Assembly (NCBI RefSeq): GCF_001522545.3
Contig: NC_031769.1
Span: 68,376,640-68,440,639 of the forward strand
Direction: 5' to 3'
DNA length: 64,000 bases
DNA from: Parus major
Taxonomy: Eukaryota > Chordata > Aves > Passeriformes > Paridae
Within the stretch, counting starts at the first letter, position 1, and each line of letters starts with the position of its first letter. Under the pieces are notes generated by a model. That model was not told the DNA's origin and did not search any database. It saw only the letters and a program-made list of their open reading frames with translations. Of the stretch, positions 46,201-59,000 are shown piece by piece. The translations under genes were made by a program, and so were the position numbers.

Positions 46201-49200
46201 GGGCTCGTGGGGAACAGCGGGCAAACCACAGGCAGCCAATCCCCTGCTCACTGAGAGCAAGGGTGAAGATGGCATCACTGATCCTTGCAAAGGAGAAGGA
46301 AATGCAACATTTCTTCCAATTCTTGAAACTCATTTTGAAGGCCTCCTGAGCAAGGGTTTACAGGTTTGTATAAGATGCATGCTTCCCTTGACAGCTTGCC
46401 AACCTTTCTGCAAGAAGGTGGAGATGATGAAAAACATCTGATGCAATGAATCCACACCTAAACTAAAAAAAACCCAAACCCTAACTGATTGTATAAATCA
46501 GAAATTGTTCACTGTGATTTTCCCCTTGCTCATACTGTGAATTTTCTTCATCATTGCTGCAAGAACAAACCGTGTGAGTTGTATGCATGCTGTTATTCTG
46601 GTAGTAATGAGCTTACAAATACTTCTTCTGTTTTGTTGGAGGGACTGCAAATGCTCTACTCTAGTCATAGCTTGCAAAAGCTGCTCAGAAGTGCACTGCA
46701 GAACATCAAAAAAAGAATTGAATTCAGCTTCAGTCAAGACCAGTAATTGGTTTTCATACAAAAAAAAAATCCCCAACCAAAGGCTGTTCATCTGTCTCTG
46801 GAAGATAAAAAAAGGCCCAGAGTTTGGATTTGATTGCCCTCCCCGTAAAGTAATAACAGTAATCCTAATAAACGGGAAGATTTATAAATTTTCACCAACA
46901 GACAGTGCCACAATGTTATAGTAAGTTTGGTTTATTTATGACAAGTGCAGTCTAAAGCACCAGAAATATAAACCTTGAATCCTTTTTAATTCCAACATAA
47001 AAGGATTACATTTTATCAATATAGCTAATCTCCTAGCACTCTGCCTTTTTATGAACTCAAAAAACATGCATTTTGTCTTCTTTTCTGCTTTTTTTCTTTA
47101 AACATAGCCAGCAACTTCTAAATCAAGAATGCAGTCCTAGTGCTAGTGCTGTTTTTGGCGATAGGCTGTTTTATTGATTTCCACAATGATGGCATTTCAT
47201 CAATAACAGTAAAATACAGGCCCATAAATTCACCCTTCCCAAAAGAAAGTGGTCTGATCTTTCATAGCAGCTTCCATTTGCCTTTGAGTTGAACTGTAGG
47301 TTTAGTGGTTCAGGAAAAAAATCAGGTTTGATGAGCCTTAAAGAAACAAATAAACCAAGCCAGAAGCAATCAAAAGTACATACAGGTTCATAAAAAGTGA
47401 GCCTTGGTTTCTTTGTCTAGAAGATTAACACTTCCTCAGGAGGGCTGTAATAGGATTGAGTCTTCCCCGTGGTACTTCAAAGACATGTGCTCCTGAAGAC
47501 TTTTACTGTGTAACTTACACTATTGTTGGAAGCTTTGCCTCTGCTTTCCTTCTGGTTTCTTTCAATACTTCGAGGAAGATCTGAACTGAGGATCATGTTA
47601 CTCCTCCTTATTTTTATCCTCCAAACATTTTCCCTCTTCTGTATGCAAATTTTGTATCCTTAAAGAAAAAGAATAATGTAAATTGTGTTACAATTGGAGA
47701 TTTTAAAACCTAAATATCCATCTCTTTCATGTTATTACTTCAATACTTTCACATCATATGCATTGCATTTAATACTGTATAGTGAGATACTTTCTTTTAA
47801 TTCAAGGAGACCCAGAGCATGTATTTTTGTTACATTTGCAGCACTGTTCTTTCTCCGGGAGAACATGCTGTAAACTGTGATTTCCCAGGCACTTCATACA
47901 GCGTACTGAGTTCAGCTCTCGGTGTTCGTCTGCGGTTGTAATGTCCTATCTCCTTTTTTCCAAACTTGAGCTCTTTTCCTCACCCTGGTTCAGATGGTTA
48001 GGCTGCTTTCCATGGTAGTGGGAACCTTGAATTCCATCAGACTGGACGCAGAGAAAACCAGTCCCTAGGTAAATGTTAACTGCTGGCCTGGAGACCACCA
48101 CCACTCTGTGTTTAGAGAAAAGGAAGGAGCTGTTAGGTGGGAGAAGCTGGTCATGGGTAGGGATGCTCTACTGGTTTGGTTCTATAGCTCATAGGTCCTG
48201 CCTCCTTGGGTTGGGCTGCTTTGAAAAGTGAAGTTGTGGTGAGCCAGCAAGTTCCTTAGCTCCAGGGCTACGTGGTGCCCAGCTGGGGTCTTTGGTTCTC
48301 ACTGTGGGTCTTACAGAGACATGAAGAGCCCATGTCTTGCTTAAATGCTTGCAATTGCTGTTTTGGGATCAGACCATGAGTTGATGTGCCTGAAGTCAGG
48401 CAGGGAGCAGAGAATCAGACCCAGGTACATGCAGTCTTTGGCCAGCTGGCTGAATCACAGGATGAAACTTCCTCTCGATGCCACTAGGAGACATCAAGGA
48501 AAGAATCAGAAAGTCCCCAAGCATCATGATAGTTTGGCTCTTTTTCTTTCTATGACAAGTTTTTTTCTTGTACTGATTGAAATGAATGGGATTAGACAGG
48601 GAACACCATTTATGATTTAATTTCTCACTTTGAATGTGCTGTCAACCTCAGTAATTCTATTGCCAGGATTTCTCATAAAGCATCTTGGTATGCTAGTTAA
48701 TACATTTAAATCTACTTTAAAAGCCTCTCTCTCTCAAGAGCAAATGGAGCCCTGCTTAGCATTCCTTATCAGCTTGCTTAGGGGGGAAAAAAAACAGTTG
48801 TCCTTGCTGTATTGGCTGGCAAAGGGAGTTGCATTCTTACTCCATGTACTTTACTAATTTGTAATCTTTCACTCTAACTAGCTTGCTTCCATGTTCTAGA
48901 GATTCAGTTGTTTTAGTATCAGCCTTGACTAATAATGCGGTGCAGCAGCTCAATTTCGATGACCACAAATAAGCAAGCAAAAGTTGTAGACTAATTCTGG
49001 TAGTCAGATGTACCCAAACAGAAGTTTCCTGCCCACGTTCGTGTAAACTCCAGTGAAAACAGTCCCCTCTGCCCAGCCTCTGGGCCTGCTTGTCACCTAA
49101 GCCATTACCAGGAAACATTGAACAAGCCATGGAAAGTCCCCTTTGCTGTCACTTCTCACATTACTAAGCGGCACACAGGGGCTCCAGCTACATGATGATT

Positions 49201-52200
49201 AATCCCAAAGTTTCCCAGTGTGACTTCAGGGTGGTGGGACTTGTCACTTGGGGCCTTTTTGGAGCAACTGGGTGGGGTCCTTACCCAAGGGGGAAGGGGT
49301 GGTGGGTACCTGGGGTGGCCCACTGCTGCAGCTGGTGACATTGTCCAGGTGTGACCCAGCGTGCAGCTATGGCCCATGTGATGGAGGGGGAACGGACGGC
49401 GTGTCACTGACTTCTTTTATGTCAGGAACGGGCTCCTGGTTTATTGCAGTCCCGTAAATTCTGCCTTTGCTTGCTATAAATTAACCGCCATATTAAGTGC
49501 AAAGTCCAGAAATAAAAGGACATAAATAGTTGCATTTGAAAGCTGTATCATCGTCTGTAGATGTTTAAGTGGGGATTTTATCCGTTAGATTAGAAATACC
49601 ACTTATCTCATCCTTCTGGATATTTTCACTACCCTTCTAACTTGGAGATAAATATCCCTTAATGGTTTTTTTATGTGTTTTATTTCTTTTTCCATGATGA
49701 TCAGATCAGTTCTGACTGAAAATGAAGCCAATTATCAAGAACAATAAATAAAAAAGTGCGTGTTGCTCCTTCTGCACTGAAAGAAAGAACAGTAAGTTGA
49801 GACAAAACAAATTTGGTTGCCAAGTCCAAGTACCAAAGGCAGCAAGGAGAACTCAGGCCCCATCCTAATTAAAGAGATCTAAACACAATGAAAACATATT
49901 GTACTGATGTCATATGTTAAAATATTTATAATTGCACAAAAAGGAATTGCAGCCTATTGAAAACATTTACAGAGCTCGCCATTTCTGCAAGCTAAAGAGA
50001 AGAGGGACTAAAAGGGACTGGTTTTGCTCAGCTGTGAAAGTTTTGCTCTTCAGGTTTTTCCTGTGAGGTCCAACATTACCTTGCCACTTCCTCTTATCAG
50101 TCACTAAGATAAGCAAAGAGCACTGCTGACATTGTATCTGAAGGCAGGAGATAGTATCTGTCAGGAATTGCTGTTTCCCCTGGGCATTGCGTTGCAGTTG
50201 GCTCTGCTGGAGTAATTTCAGCTGCTGGGAAGATGCTTGTAACGCAGGGACCCTTCATATCGATCCAGAATGCCACGTTGGGTGTGGGAGGGCCAGGGGC
50301 TCCCAAAAGGAGAGCAAGGCAGGCGCTCTCCTCAGATACATCCAGCAGACTCAAGATCTGGCAAAAAGACGTACCTTTGCCTGCTTCCCACAGGGAAGTA
50401 GTGGGGGAAAGCTGACGTGTAGGAAGTCACGGTCCCTTTCAGCAAAACCAGAGAGGCAGTAGGAAAAGCCACAGCCATATGTGTAGAGATCTTGAAAATG
50501 CTGGGAAGTCGGGCTGAAGCAGTTTTCTGTAGCGGCGTGGGGCAGGGGTGGTGGGCAGAAGCCACCTGCAGTGCTCTGCAAGTCTGCTGTCTAAACGTGA
50601 AACCACCTGAGTGCGTTGTGTGAACAAGATTCCCCTGTATATGTTCCCACAGAAGCCTATTGCAGATGTGCTCACTTAAATACTTTCTGTAGTATAAAAA
50701 TAGGCTTTTGGCTGCACACCATGTACTCATTGGAGAAGGAACTTTTCAACTGTGGCTTAATTTAATATCTTCCTTGTTTGTGTTTATGTTCCTTGATATT
50801 GATTTCCATGTTTTTCTTCCTCAAATACTGGCGAGATCCTTTTATAAGTAAATAATGCAAGCATCTTGCTAAGTTTCTCTAGTATTAAAGAGCTTTATGG
50901 CAACATACGGACATATTGAGGCCTCTTACTAACATATCAAAGAGGAGCATTTATTAGTTAATGATTTTATTAGGAATTCATGTTGCACCAGAAAGGTGAT
51001 TGGAACTTGAAATATTTAAAGCATCATTTTAGGGAAATAAGAGTATCTTTGTTTAGCTAGTTAATGTCTACCTATGGTGTTTAATATGAAACGAAAAACC
51101 AGCCTGTCAGTCATACAAGAGGAAAAATGTTGCTACCTCTCTGGAATTATTAATGAGCCGAGAAATGCTATTGCATTTCTGTATGACTTTGCTATAGTTG
51201 GAAAAATTGACACTTTTTGTCACAGGGAGATTGATAGCTCTGCAGAGGCTCAGGAAAGAACAAAAGCAGGTTAGTGGGGGAGCGCTGAAGAGGACGTGTA
51301 TGAGGAAAGATGCCTGTTGTTTTTCTAAGTGGCTGTGGGTCACGGTGAGAGGATGCAAACAACCCTGCACTTGACCAGGGTTACCTCACTAAGGGCAGCT
51401 TGAAGGTTAAGACAATTCCAGGCCAAAATCCAAGTCTAGGGGTGATTGCGTGGCTGTCCCCAAGGTAACACACTTGCTGGGGAGTGGAGAAAGTGGCTGG
51501 AGCATGGTGCCACACGAAGGTGGCTGCATGGCTTTCTAGTGGTGTGGAGGCAGTTCAGCCATGGGTGGCTGGAGCCACTGACTCCTGGTTAGCACAACTC
51601 ACGTAATGAGGGCTGACAGTCAGAGCACAGCAGGGGCAGAAATTACATTGAAAAAGCCAAATTTAGCTAAGGTTACAAGGAAATCTTACTACATTAAGGG
51701 CTTTGAGCATTTAGTATTGTCTCTTCGGGAAAGTGAAAGGTGGCAAACAGTTTGCAAAACATGAATGTAGATTGCTCTCTTAAAGCCAGACCAAGAAGTG
51801 ATGACCCCAGAGAGGGATGGATGATGGCTTAAGCCTCTGAAGTACACTCTCTCTACCCCTCACAGCAGTGGTTCCGTGTCTGTGGCCAGACATGGCCATG
51901 TTACCCCAATCTAAATAGCACCTGACCCTTTCTTGGTCAGAAGACTTGGGGATTACTTGATGGTTTTTGTCTTTTTCTCTTGGAACAGTGCACAGCCAAA
52001 GCCGTGTGATGTCTTGTTTCTCAGTGCTTCCTGACCCAGGTTTTCTGTCCGTGCTCCTGACAGGGTGGTGCTGGTGCTTGCTTTCCAGGAGATCAGCCCG
52101 GGGCCCCAGTGTGGCTCTTGGCTGGAGTAACGTGGCTGCTTGCCCTGCCCATTGAAGCAGACCTTAGCTTGCCCTTCTGCTGCAGAAGTCCCGGGCTCTG

Positions 52201-55200
52201 TTCTCTCTTTACTCCTACAACAACTCAATTAGTTTGATGGAAATGAGATGTCAAAATGCCCCAGGCTTCAGCGACTTACCCAATGTCACTCAGAAAGCTT
52301 TGGCAGGGCGGCTGCCTCCTGAAATCTACGTGCCCTCCAGCAATGGGCCTTTTCTCCTCCTCACCTTCAGAGACAGCTCGGGCGAGTGGAAGTCTGAGGC
52401 ATTCAAAGGACAGTTACAAAAAATCGCTTGTTTATTTAACTTTCTAACAATTTAATCAACATCCTATTATTCTAAGGAAGTTTAGATATGGCTCTGGTTT
52501 TTTTTCTCTTCCTTAATTCAGCCTGACATATGCACTCCTGGGGTCAGTCCTTTTACACAAAGCCTCAGCCTTGGCAAGATAAATCTAGACTAACAGAGAA
52601 TAAACATATCGATATGATTTGTTTAATAGTATGGACATATTCCTACAATTCAGTGTTTAGCAATTAAGGCTTACTATAAACATAATTTGACTATAGGGCA
52701 AAAACCCCCTCACTTACCTTCAAATACTGCATGTGAGACCTGCCTAGCTGACAGATTACAGAACAGGTTTTAAAGTGGACATGAAAAGAATGCCAAATTC
52801 AGCTTTCCTGGCAATAATTGCCGTGGAAAGAAGCTGGATTAGAGCAGCTAGAATAAAAAGTCAAGCACTAAAAGAAAAATGCTAATTACTGGTTTCTCTA
52901 ATCATGTAAAATGAATGTTTTATGACATTTTAATATGATGCTTTTAGCCTTTTCTACTTTATCAGTGCCAGCATCCTCTGAGCAGCTCATAGATGCTATA
53001 ATTATGTGCTCTAAGCGATCAGCTGCATTGTGCCTTACCTGGCTGATTCAAGCTGAGCTGGAGACATCATATTCTGACTCAGTACTGTACCAACCACCAC
53101 TCATTGGGAGGCAGAAATGAGGACACCGAAACAGAGCCTCCTAGCATGTACTATAAGCTTTTGGAAGGGGATTTTTTATGGAAATCAAGCCTTGGGATCC
53201 ATAGACAAGCTTTGCATCTGAGGTGTTTCAACTTGATAAGGGATGTGAATGCAGGCTCTTGTTATAGCTTATTAAAGATATAGATATGGGCTAGTCATAA
53301 TGTCTGTATATAAATTTAGACTTCCACAAAGTTTATGAGCAATAGGATCTCAGCCTTAGGGCCAGCCCTGCCCCTTCAGTAAGATGAAAACTCTTTAGAT
53401 ACTTCTAAAATTAAATTTGCCTACCATCAGCTCCTATCTGATTTTGAGGGGGCTGATTATAGATTTATATTTGAAAAGGGTGCATTCATCTACCCTTTCC
53501 TTTTCTTAAGGCTTAAAATTTTCCTAAGGTCGGCATTAATTCTCTATTGATGCCTAATTTGGGTGGTGCAATTGGCTTATTTACAGGCTGACTTGGGTGC
53601 ACTACTATTGAAATTGAATCTGCACTTTAATTTCCCTCTTAATCTGTTTCTTCATCAGAGAGAGTCATTATTTCTTGATAATGCTCTGTAGGAGGAGAAG
53701 GCTGCTATTTCTATTTTAGCATTGCACCTCAGAGGTGCAGGATTTGGACTTAACGCGTCTCAGTGAATTGCTAATTTCCTGTATTTATTCAGGTATATGA
53801 TTTTTAATAGTATGGGAAAGTAAGGGGGAAATATTCTGATTTTAAGTGGACAGTGCAGACTGTGTACAACTGTTTTCCACCCTACCCCCATCAGGACACG
53901 AAACAGCTGGTATGTCTCTCCAGAGACTAATGTGCTGTCTCTAGCTCCATTTTGCCTTCATAAGCCTCAGGCATTACTCTATAAGTGCACTCCAGGAATT
54001 AAATTAATTTACAAGCTGAGGAATACGCTGTTTCTCCTTACTTACAGGTCTCAGATAGGACTGCTACTGTTTGGTTGGGAGGATAATGTGCATGTTGCTG
54101 TTGAGACTAACTAGCATCTTCCCAGGGCAGTCATCACGTTGGGCAGGGCAAAGGCAGTCCTGCAGCCTGCACCCCATCTGCCCATGTCGTTTCTGCTCCC
54201 AGTAACATTAGCTCACTAGTGGGGTTATCAGGAGATAGCTCAGATAAGCTGTGCCTCCCCTGGTCTTAGCCTTTATCCCTGCCATGCACAAGTTTCTTCC
54301 AGTTTGGTTCTTCAAAATCGTATCCATACATACTTAAAACCAAGCAATTCTGAGCTGTCTCCCTGGAAGATGATGACTTCTGGGACCTGGCTTGTGTTTT
54401 ACTTGGATTGAAAATGCAGTCAGTGTCTGTCTTTGAACGAGTTCAGGTTCCAGCCCCAAATATGCACTAGCTGGCCATAAGCAGCTAATGAGAGCAATCT
54501 ATGTGCTTTTGTTCATGTCAGTAATAGCCTTGTCAATTGTAATTGCTGCAGTGGAGCAGTGGTTTCTCCCCCTTTGCCCAAGCCTCCATGGCCAGGGTGT
54601 ACGTTTAGGTGTGCTGCTGCAGGGCTTCATTCCTGATGTCCCTGGCATCCTTGTCTGCCTTCCTGCACTGAGGTCCATCAACATATGCATTTAGTGCCCA
54701 CCCTCGTTAGCCCTGAAATAAACCAGGACTTTTCTCCTGCCTTCAGCTGGGATGGGATTTGACTTTGCAGTGAGACCAAGATAAAATCTGGTCTTCAAAG
54801 CTCTCCTGAGGGTCTGCACAATAGAGTCATTGGAAAGTAGGGAAGTATCTTGCTTCATACTGTATTATTCTATTAAAATAAGATTTTTTACACAATTGGG
54901 CCCTTATGTTTCTAAGTGCTGGGTACCTTTAATCTGGCTGGCATCCCCTCTTGGCGGGCTCAGCTGTCCTCTGATTGCTTTCCATCATGCAGCCAGCCCA
55001 GCAACTTGTGAAATCAATTGAATGTTGTGCATCCAAAGTTTATTTTTCCGTTTCTATGTTTGTTGCTAGGGAGATTTGCTATACCTTGCCTCACACCCCT
55101 CCCAGTGAAGCGCCAGTCACAGACGTGCTGTGGGTTATAAAGCAAAGCCGCACACCTACACGGAGGGCGAGGGCACCGGCCCTGCTGCATGCCGCTGCTG

Positions 55201-56925
55201 GAAACCCAGCGGTCAAGCAGCAGCATTCGAATTAGAAAAGCAATTTTTAAACTGCTGCAGAGCATAATTCATGTCATGGTGCAGGAATGCTGGAGGCTTT
55301 TTGATCTCTGTCATCGTGGACCTAAAGGTGAAGGGCTTTTTTTCGGGGGGGTAGTTTCTTAAATCCCCTGAGAAAAAGTAACTATAACAATAAGGGAGCA
55401 GATGTGTGGGAGTAAATGCAGCTGTAACTCAATCCAGACGCTCTTCTGTATGTAGGGACATGAAGGGAATGTTCCAATAAAATTCACGTAATAAAAATCT
55501 GAGCCCCCTTTTTTTTTTTCCTTGCTTAAACTTGGATTCACATGTGTAGAATTCCTGTGGACTTTGATGTGGATTGACATTAGCACCATACAAAACCGGG
55601 CTGGGAGAAAGGTTTTTAACAGGCATGGGGTACGGGAAGGTAAACGATCTATGGAGACCTGCAAATTTTAATAGAAAAACACTTTCCCAATTAAAAAGAG
55701 TTTAGCAAACCAGATATTTAAGTGATGCAATCACTCCAGTAGGATGAACTAGCTGGTCTAGTAAAGAGTTTCTCAGACTTTCTAAAAGCAGGACTGCCTT
55801 TTGTCTCACCTGTTTTTGTGCCACCCTGAAAGGCATGCAGAAGCAGTTCAGCTCCTGGGGGAAAGGGGAGCAGAGGAAGGGGGAGCTGTAGTCGCTGGCT
55901 GGAGGTGCTTCCCCCCAGCCCAGGGAGAAGAGCTGCTGCCAGCAACTGCGGGAGGTGAGCGGGGCTGTGCCGAAGGTAAAAGCTCCCTGTTTGTAGCTGC
56001 TCCCTGCTCGCTCTGCTCTGCTCTCCAACTCCAAGTTTAAACTCGGCTAAATGAAGTTATTCGTGGTTGCTGCTGCCCTCTGACACCTGCCGCCCCCTTG
56101 CCTTTCTTTGAGCGGCCCGGGCTCACGATCAGCTGTGTGAGCAGCTCTCTTTCTTCTAAGAGAAAGGAATGGGCAGAGCGGCAGGGTAAGCCATCCACTC
56201 CTCCTTGTTTTCCTGTAATTCAGATTGCTCTGTGCTGAATTAATTTTTTTACCAGACAACTTACATTGCACAGTAGTGTATTTTGTTCTTGCCCCGTGCA
56301 TGCTTCCGAACGCAGGCAGTACCAGACATTTCAGCGCGGCCAAAAGCGCCTTCCATCTGCCTCACAGCAGCTGAAATCCTCTTTGTATACAAAAACAATT
56401 TCATTGAATGCACACAAACCACGTTTGCGCTCGGGATGTAGCGGGAACACTGTGTCGTTGTCCCGGCGGGACATCTGTAGTGCCTCGCTTCTTCCTTCAC
56501 GAGATGTTGTTCCCCATGCCCCCTGCACCCATCTCCCTCCTTGGCTGGGCGGGGCAGCAGCCCCACACCTCCAAACTCGCTGCCTGTTTCTGATTAGCCT
56601 GCTCGGCCACTACTGGCCACATGCGGGCTGGAGAGGGTGCCAGCAGTCACGGATTGTCTGCAGGGCACGGCACCACTTGAGCAGGCAGGCCTGGGAGCAG
56701 GCACTGAGATGCTGGGTACCCATATAAGGCTCTTCCATGAGTCTGACACAAGACTATTTAGTTTTCCCAAACTCCATCAAGCATCAGTTTGCATAACAAT
56801 TTATCAAAGAAGTGTTTAATGATTACTACATGAAAAAATGGTGAGCTCTCTAAAGGACTGGCTTTTTGTAGATTTTCTGAGAGAGGTATACACATTTCTA
56901 CTCCATATAGCTGTTGGTTGGTCTA

Positions 56926-56978
56926 AAATAATAATAATAACAACAATAACAATAACAATAATTACTATTATTATTAGG
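56926..56978 (+). repeat. AAT/AAC trinucleotide microsatellite with inverted end
   Basis: (aat)n followed by (aac/aat)n, then (att)n. The first and last parts are complementary, so the repeat can fold on itself. Confidence 0.9.
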
Positions 56979-58533
56979 AGGAGGATGTTCAGTTTAAAGG
57001 AATAACTTGGGGCTTACTCAGGTCCTGTTGTACAGCTGTCTTTAGTGGGTGATGTCAAGAACTGAGAGAAATACGGCTGTTACTGACTTGTTTGCAATTG
57101 TTTGGCCTTCTAACCATTTAAATATTTAGTTGTTACGCTATTTGCAGAGAAAAATCCCAGTTCTTGTCCAAAGCTACTTTGGAAGTATATGTACATAGAT
57201 TATCTCCCTGGTGTCTTAACTACAAATATGTAGCTATACGTATCTTGCTGTAGCTGGAAAGACTTTGCTGAAAGACTTTTTTCATGTAGCACACTACAAG
57301 TTATTCTTTCTTACTTCTTTGGAAGATGCAACCTGGAACTGCTGATGTGTCATAATGCTCTTCTGCTTCTGTTGTGCTGTCTTAAGTACTTGGTGCCCCT
57401 CATTACTGTGTGCATCTGTCCAGGGGAAACAGGACACAGCAAAGACTGTTTTGCATAGAACTACTTTGTTCAAAACTGTCCCGCCGGGCACACTCCCCTT
57501 GGGCACCCATAGGTGATGCTCTGCAATGCTGAGCATCCTTTGCACCCTTTTCTTAGGCACTGGCTGCTGCAGCTGAGGATGGTCTAAAACTCAGCATCTG
57601 AGGATTCTCCATACATGTTGCCCTCTCTGCTCTGTGCACCAGGCTAGGAAACCCAGGTCTTCCTGTCTTGTGTTTTGATCACAGACTTTCCCACTTTGAC
57701 AAAATTCTTTACTATGTATAGCCTGATTCTACCATGGAAAATTTACTCAGTGTGGTCAGTGGAAATGTCAAGGCTTCTGTGGGTAGACAATGCCAGCTCT
57801 TACCCGGCAGGAGCTGGCACGTGCCCACAGTCAGGCTCCGTTTTCCCTGTGCCCAGCACACAAAGGCTGTGATGCAGCCACCTCCCAAGGCGCAGACGCG
57901 GCTTTTATGTACCTAAAGAGGCCCAGGAACCCAGAAGGATTCAAATCCCACAGTTCAATGTCTAGCTGGCAAGGGGTGAAGTTGTTTTACATGCACTTTG
58001 CACAGATGGAAATGAGTGTGGAATTGGTAGGAGGGTGCCAAAGGGGAAGCAGTAGAAACCTGTGTGTTAGTCCCTCTTCTTTTATCTCGCCAGCCTTAGT
58101 GTGGTTACAGCTTTACACTGGAGACAAACGAGGAGGAGATATTAGGGCCTGCTTTTTCAAGCCTAGGATTGAGTTTCAACATCCTCTCCACCTATGGCTC
58201 CTAAGTTCTGGGTCATTTGCCAGATACCTCAGGGGAACATGATGACCCCATCTCTGCGTCCTGGGGTGGGGACATCACTGCCCTCCTGTTGAGCATGGCA
58301 GCAAAGTAGTCATTCCCACTCTCCTTATGGATACAGACAAGGCAGAGGGATGCAGTCCATTACCTCAAGAGCCCTCAGGAAGCAGCTGTCCACCTCAGTG
58401 GCCAGTGTCCCACTGGAGGGGACAGTGCCAGTGGTCAAAGGGAGGGTGGACTGCCCCACAGGTGTATCCCAAGAGCACCCTGTGCCACCAAGGTGGCCTC
58501 AGTGGGCTGCTGCCACTGCAGCCTGAGCAGTGC

Positions 58534-58629
58534 AAAAAAAACCAAAAAAAACCCCAAAAAAAACAAAAAAACCCCCACAAAAAACAAAAGAAAGCAAAAC
58601 AAAAAAAAACCAAACAAACAAAAAAAAAG
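58534..58629 (+). repeat. A/C-rich low-complexity tract
   Basis: About 95 bases of A runs (5-9) broken by C, CC, CCCC or CCCCC, with G appearing only in the second half. It directly follows a GC-rich 200-base segment, the arrangement expected of a retroposed sequence with an A-rich tail, though no source gene is recognised. Confidence 0.85.
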
Positions 58630-58889
58630 AGGATGTTCAGGGATCATCTGCAGATGTTCTTGTGCTCTCCGTGGACTGTACTGGAAAAAGGAAATGTTTT
58701 TTTCTTAAAGAATGAAAAGGAGAAGATTGGACTATTGAAATCTAATCTGTGCAGAATTTATTTAATAATAGCAGTATCATACATTGTGGTTTTATAACCT
58801 TAATGACTAATGAAGGGTGACAGGAAAGCATCACAATTACATCAGGAGCTCCTTGCTAACCGACCTTGCTGTACCTGAGACACGAAGAA

Positions 58890-59000
58890 ACTGAATGCTA
58901 GGTGGGGAGAGAAGGATGGGAGAAAAGGAAAAGGGAGGGAAAATGAAAGCAAAGGGAAGATAAAGCATGAGATAAAGACGCTGAGAAAGAGATGAGATTA
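58890..59000 (+). repeat. polypurine tract
   Basis: About 110 bases dominated by A and G on the + strand, with scattered pyrimidines. Such tracts can adopt triplex structures. No other role is evident. Confidence 0.7.

Noticed and set aside
46464..46486. Telomere-like cccaaaccctaac
   Set aside because: Only one to two imperfect units, not an interstitial telomeric array.
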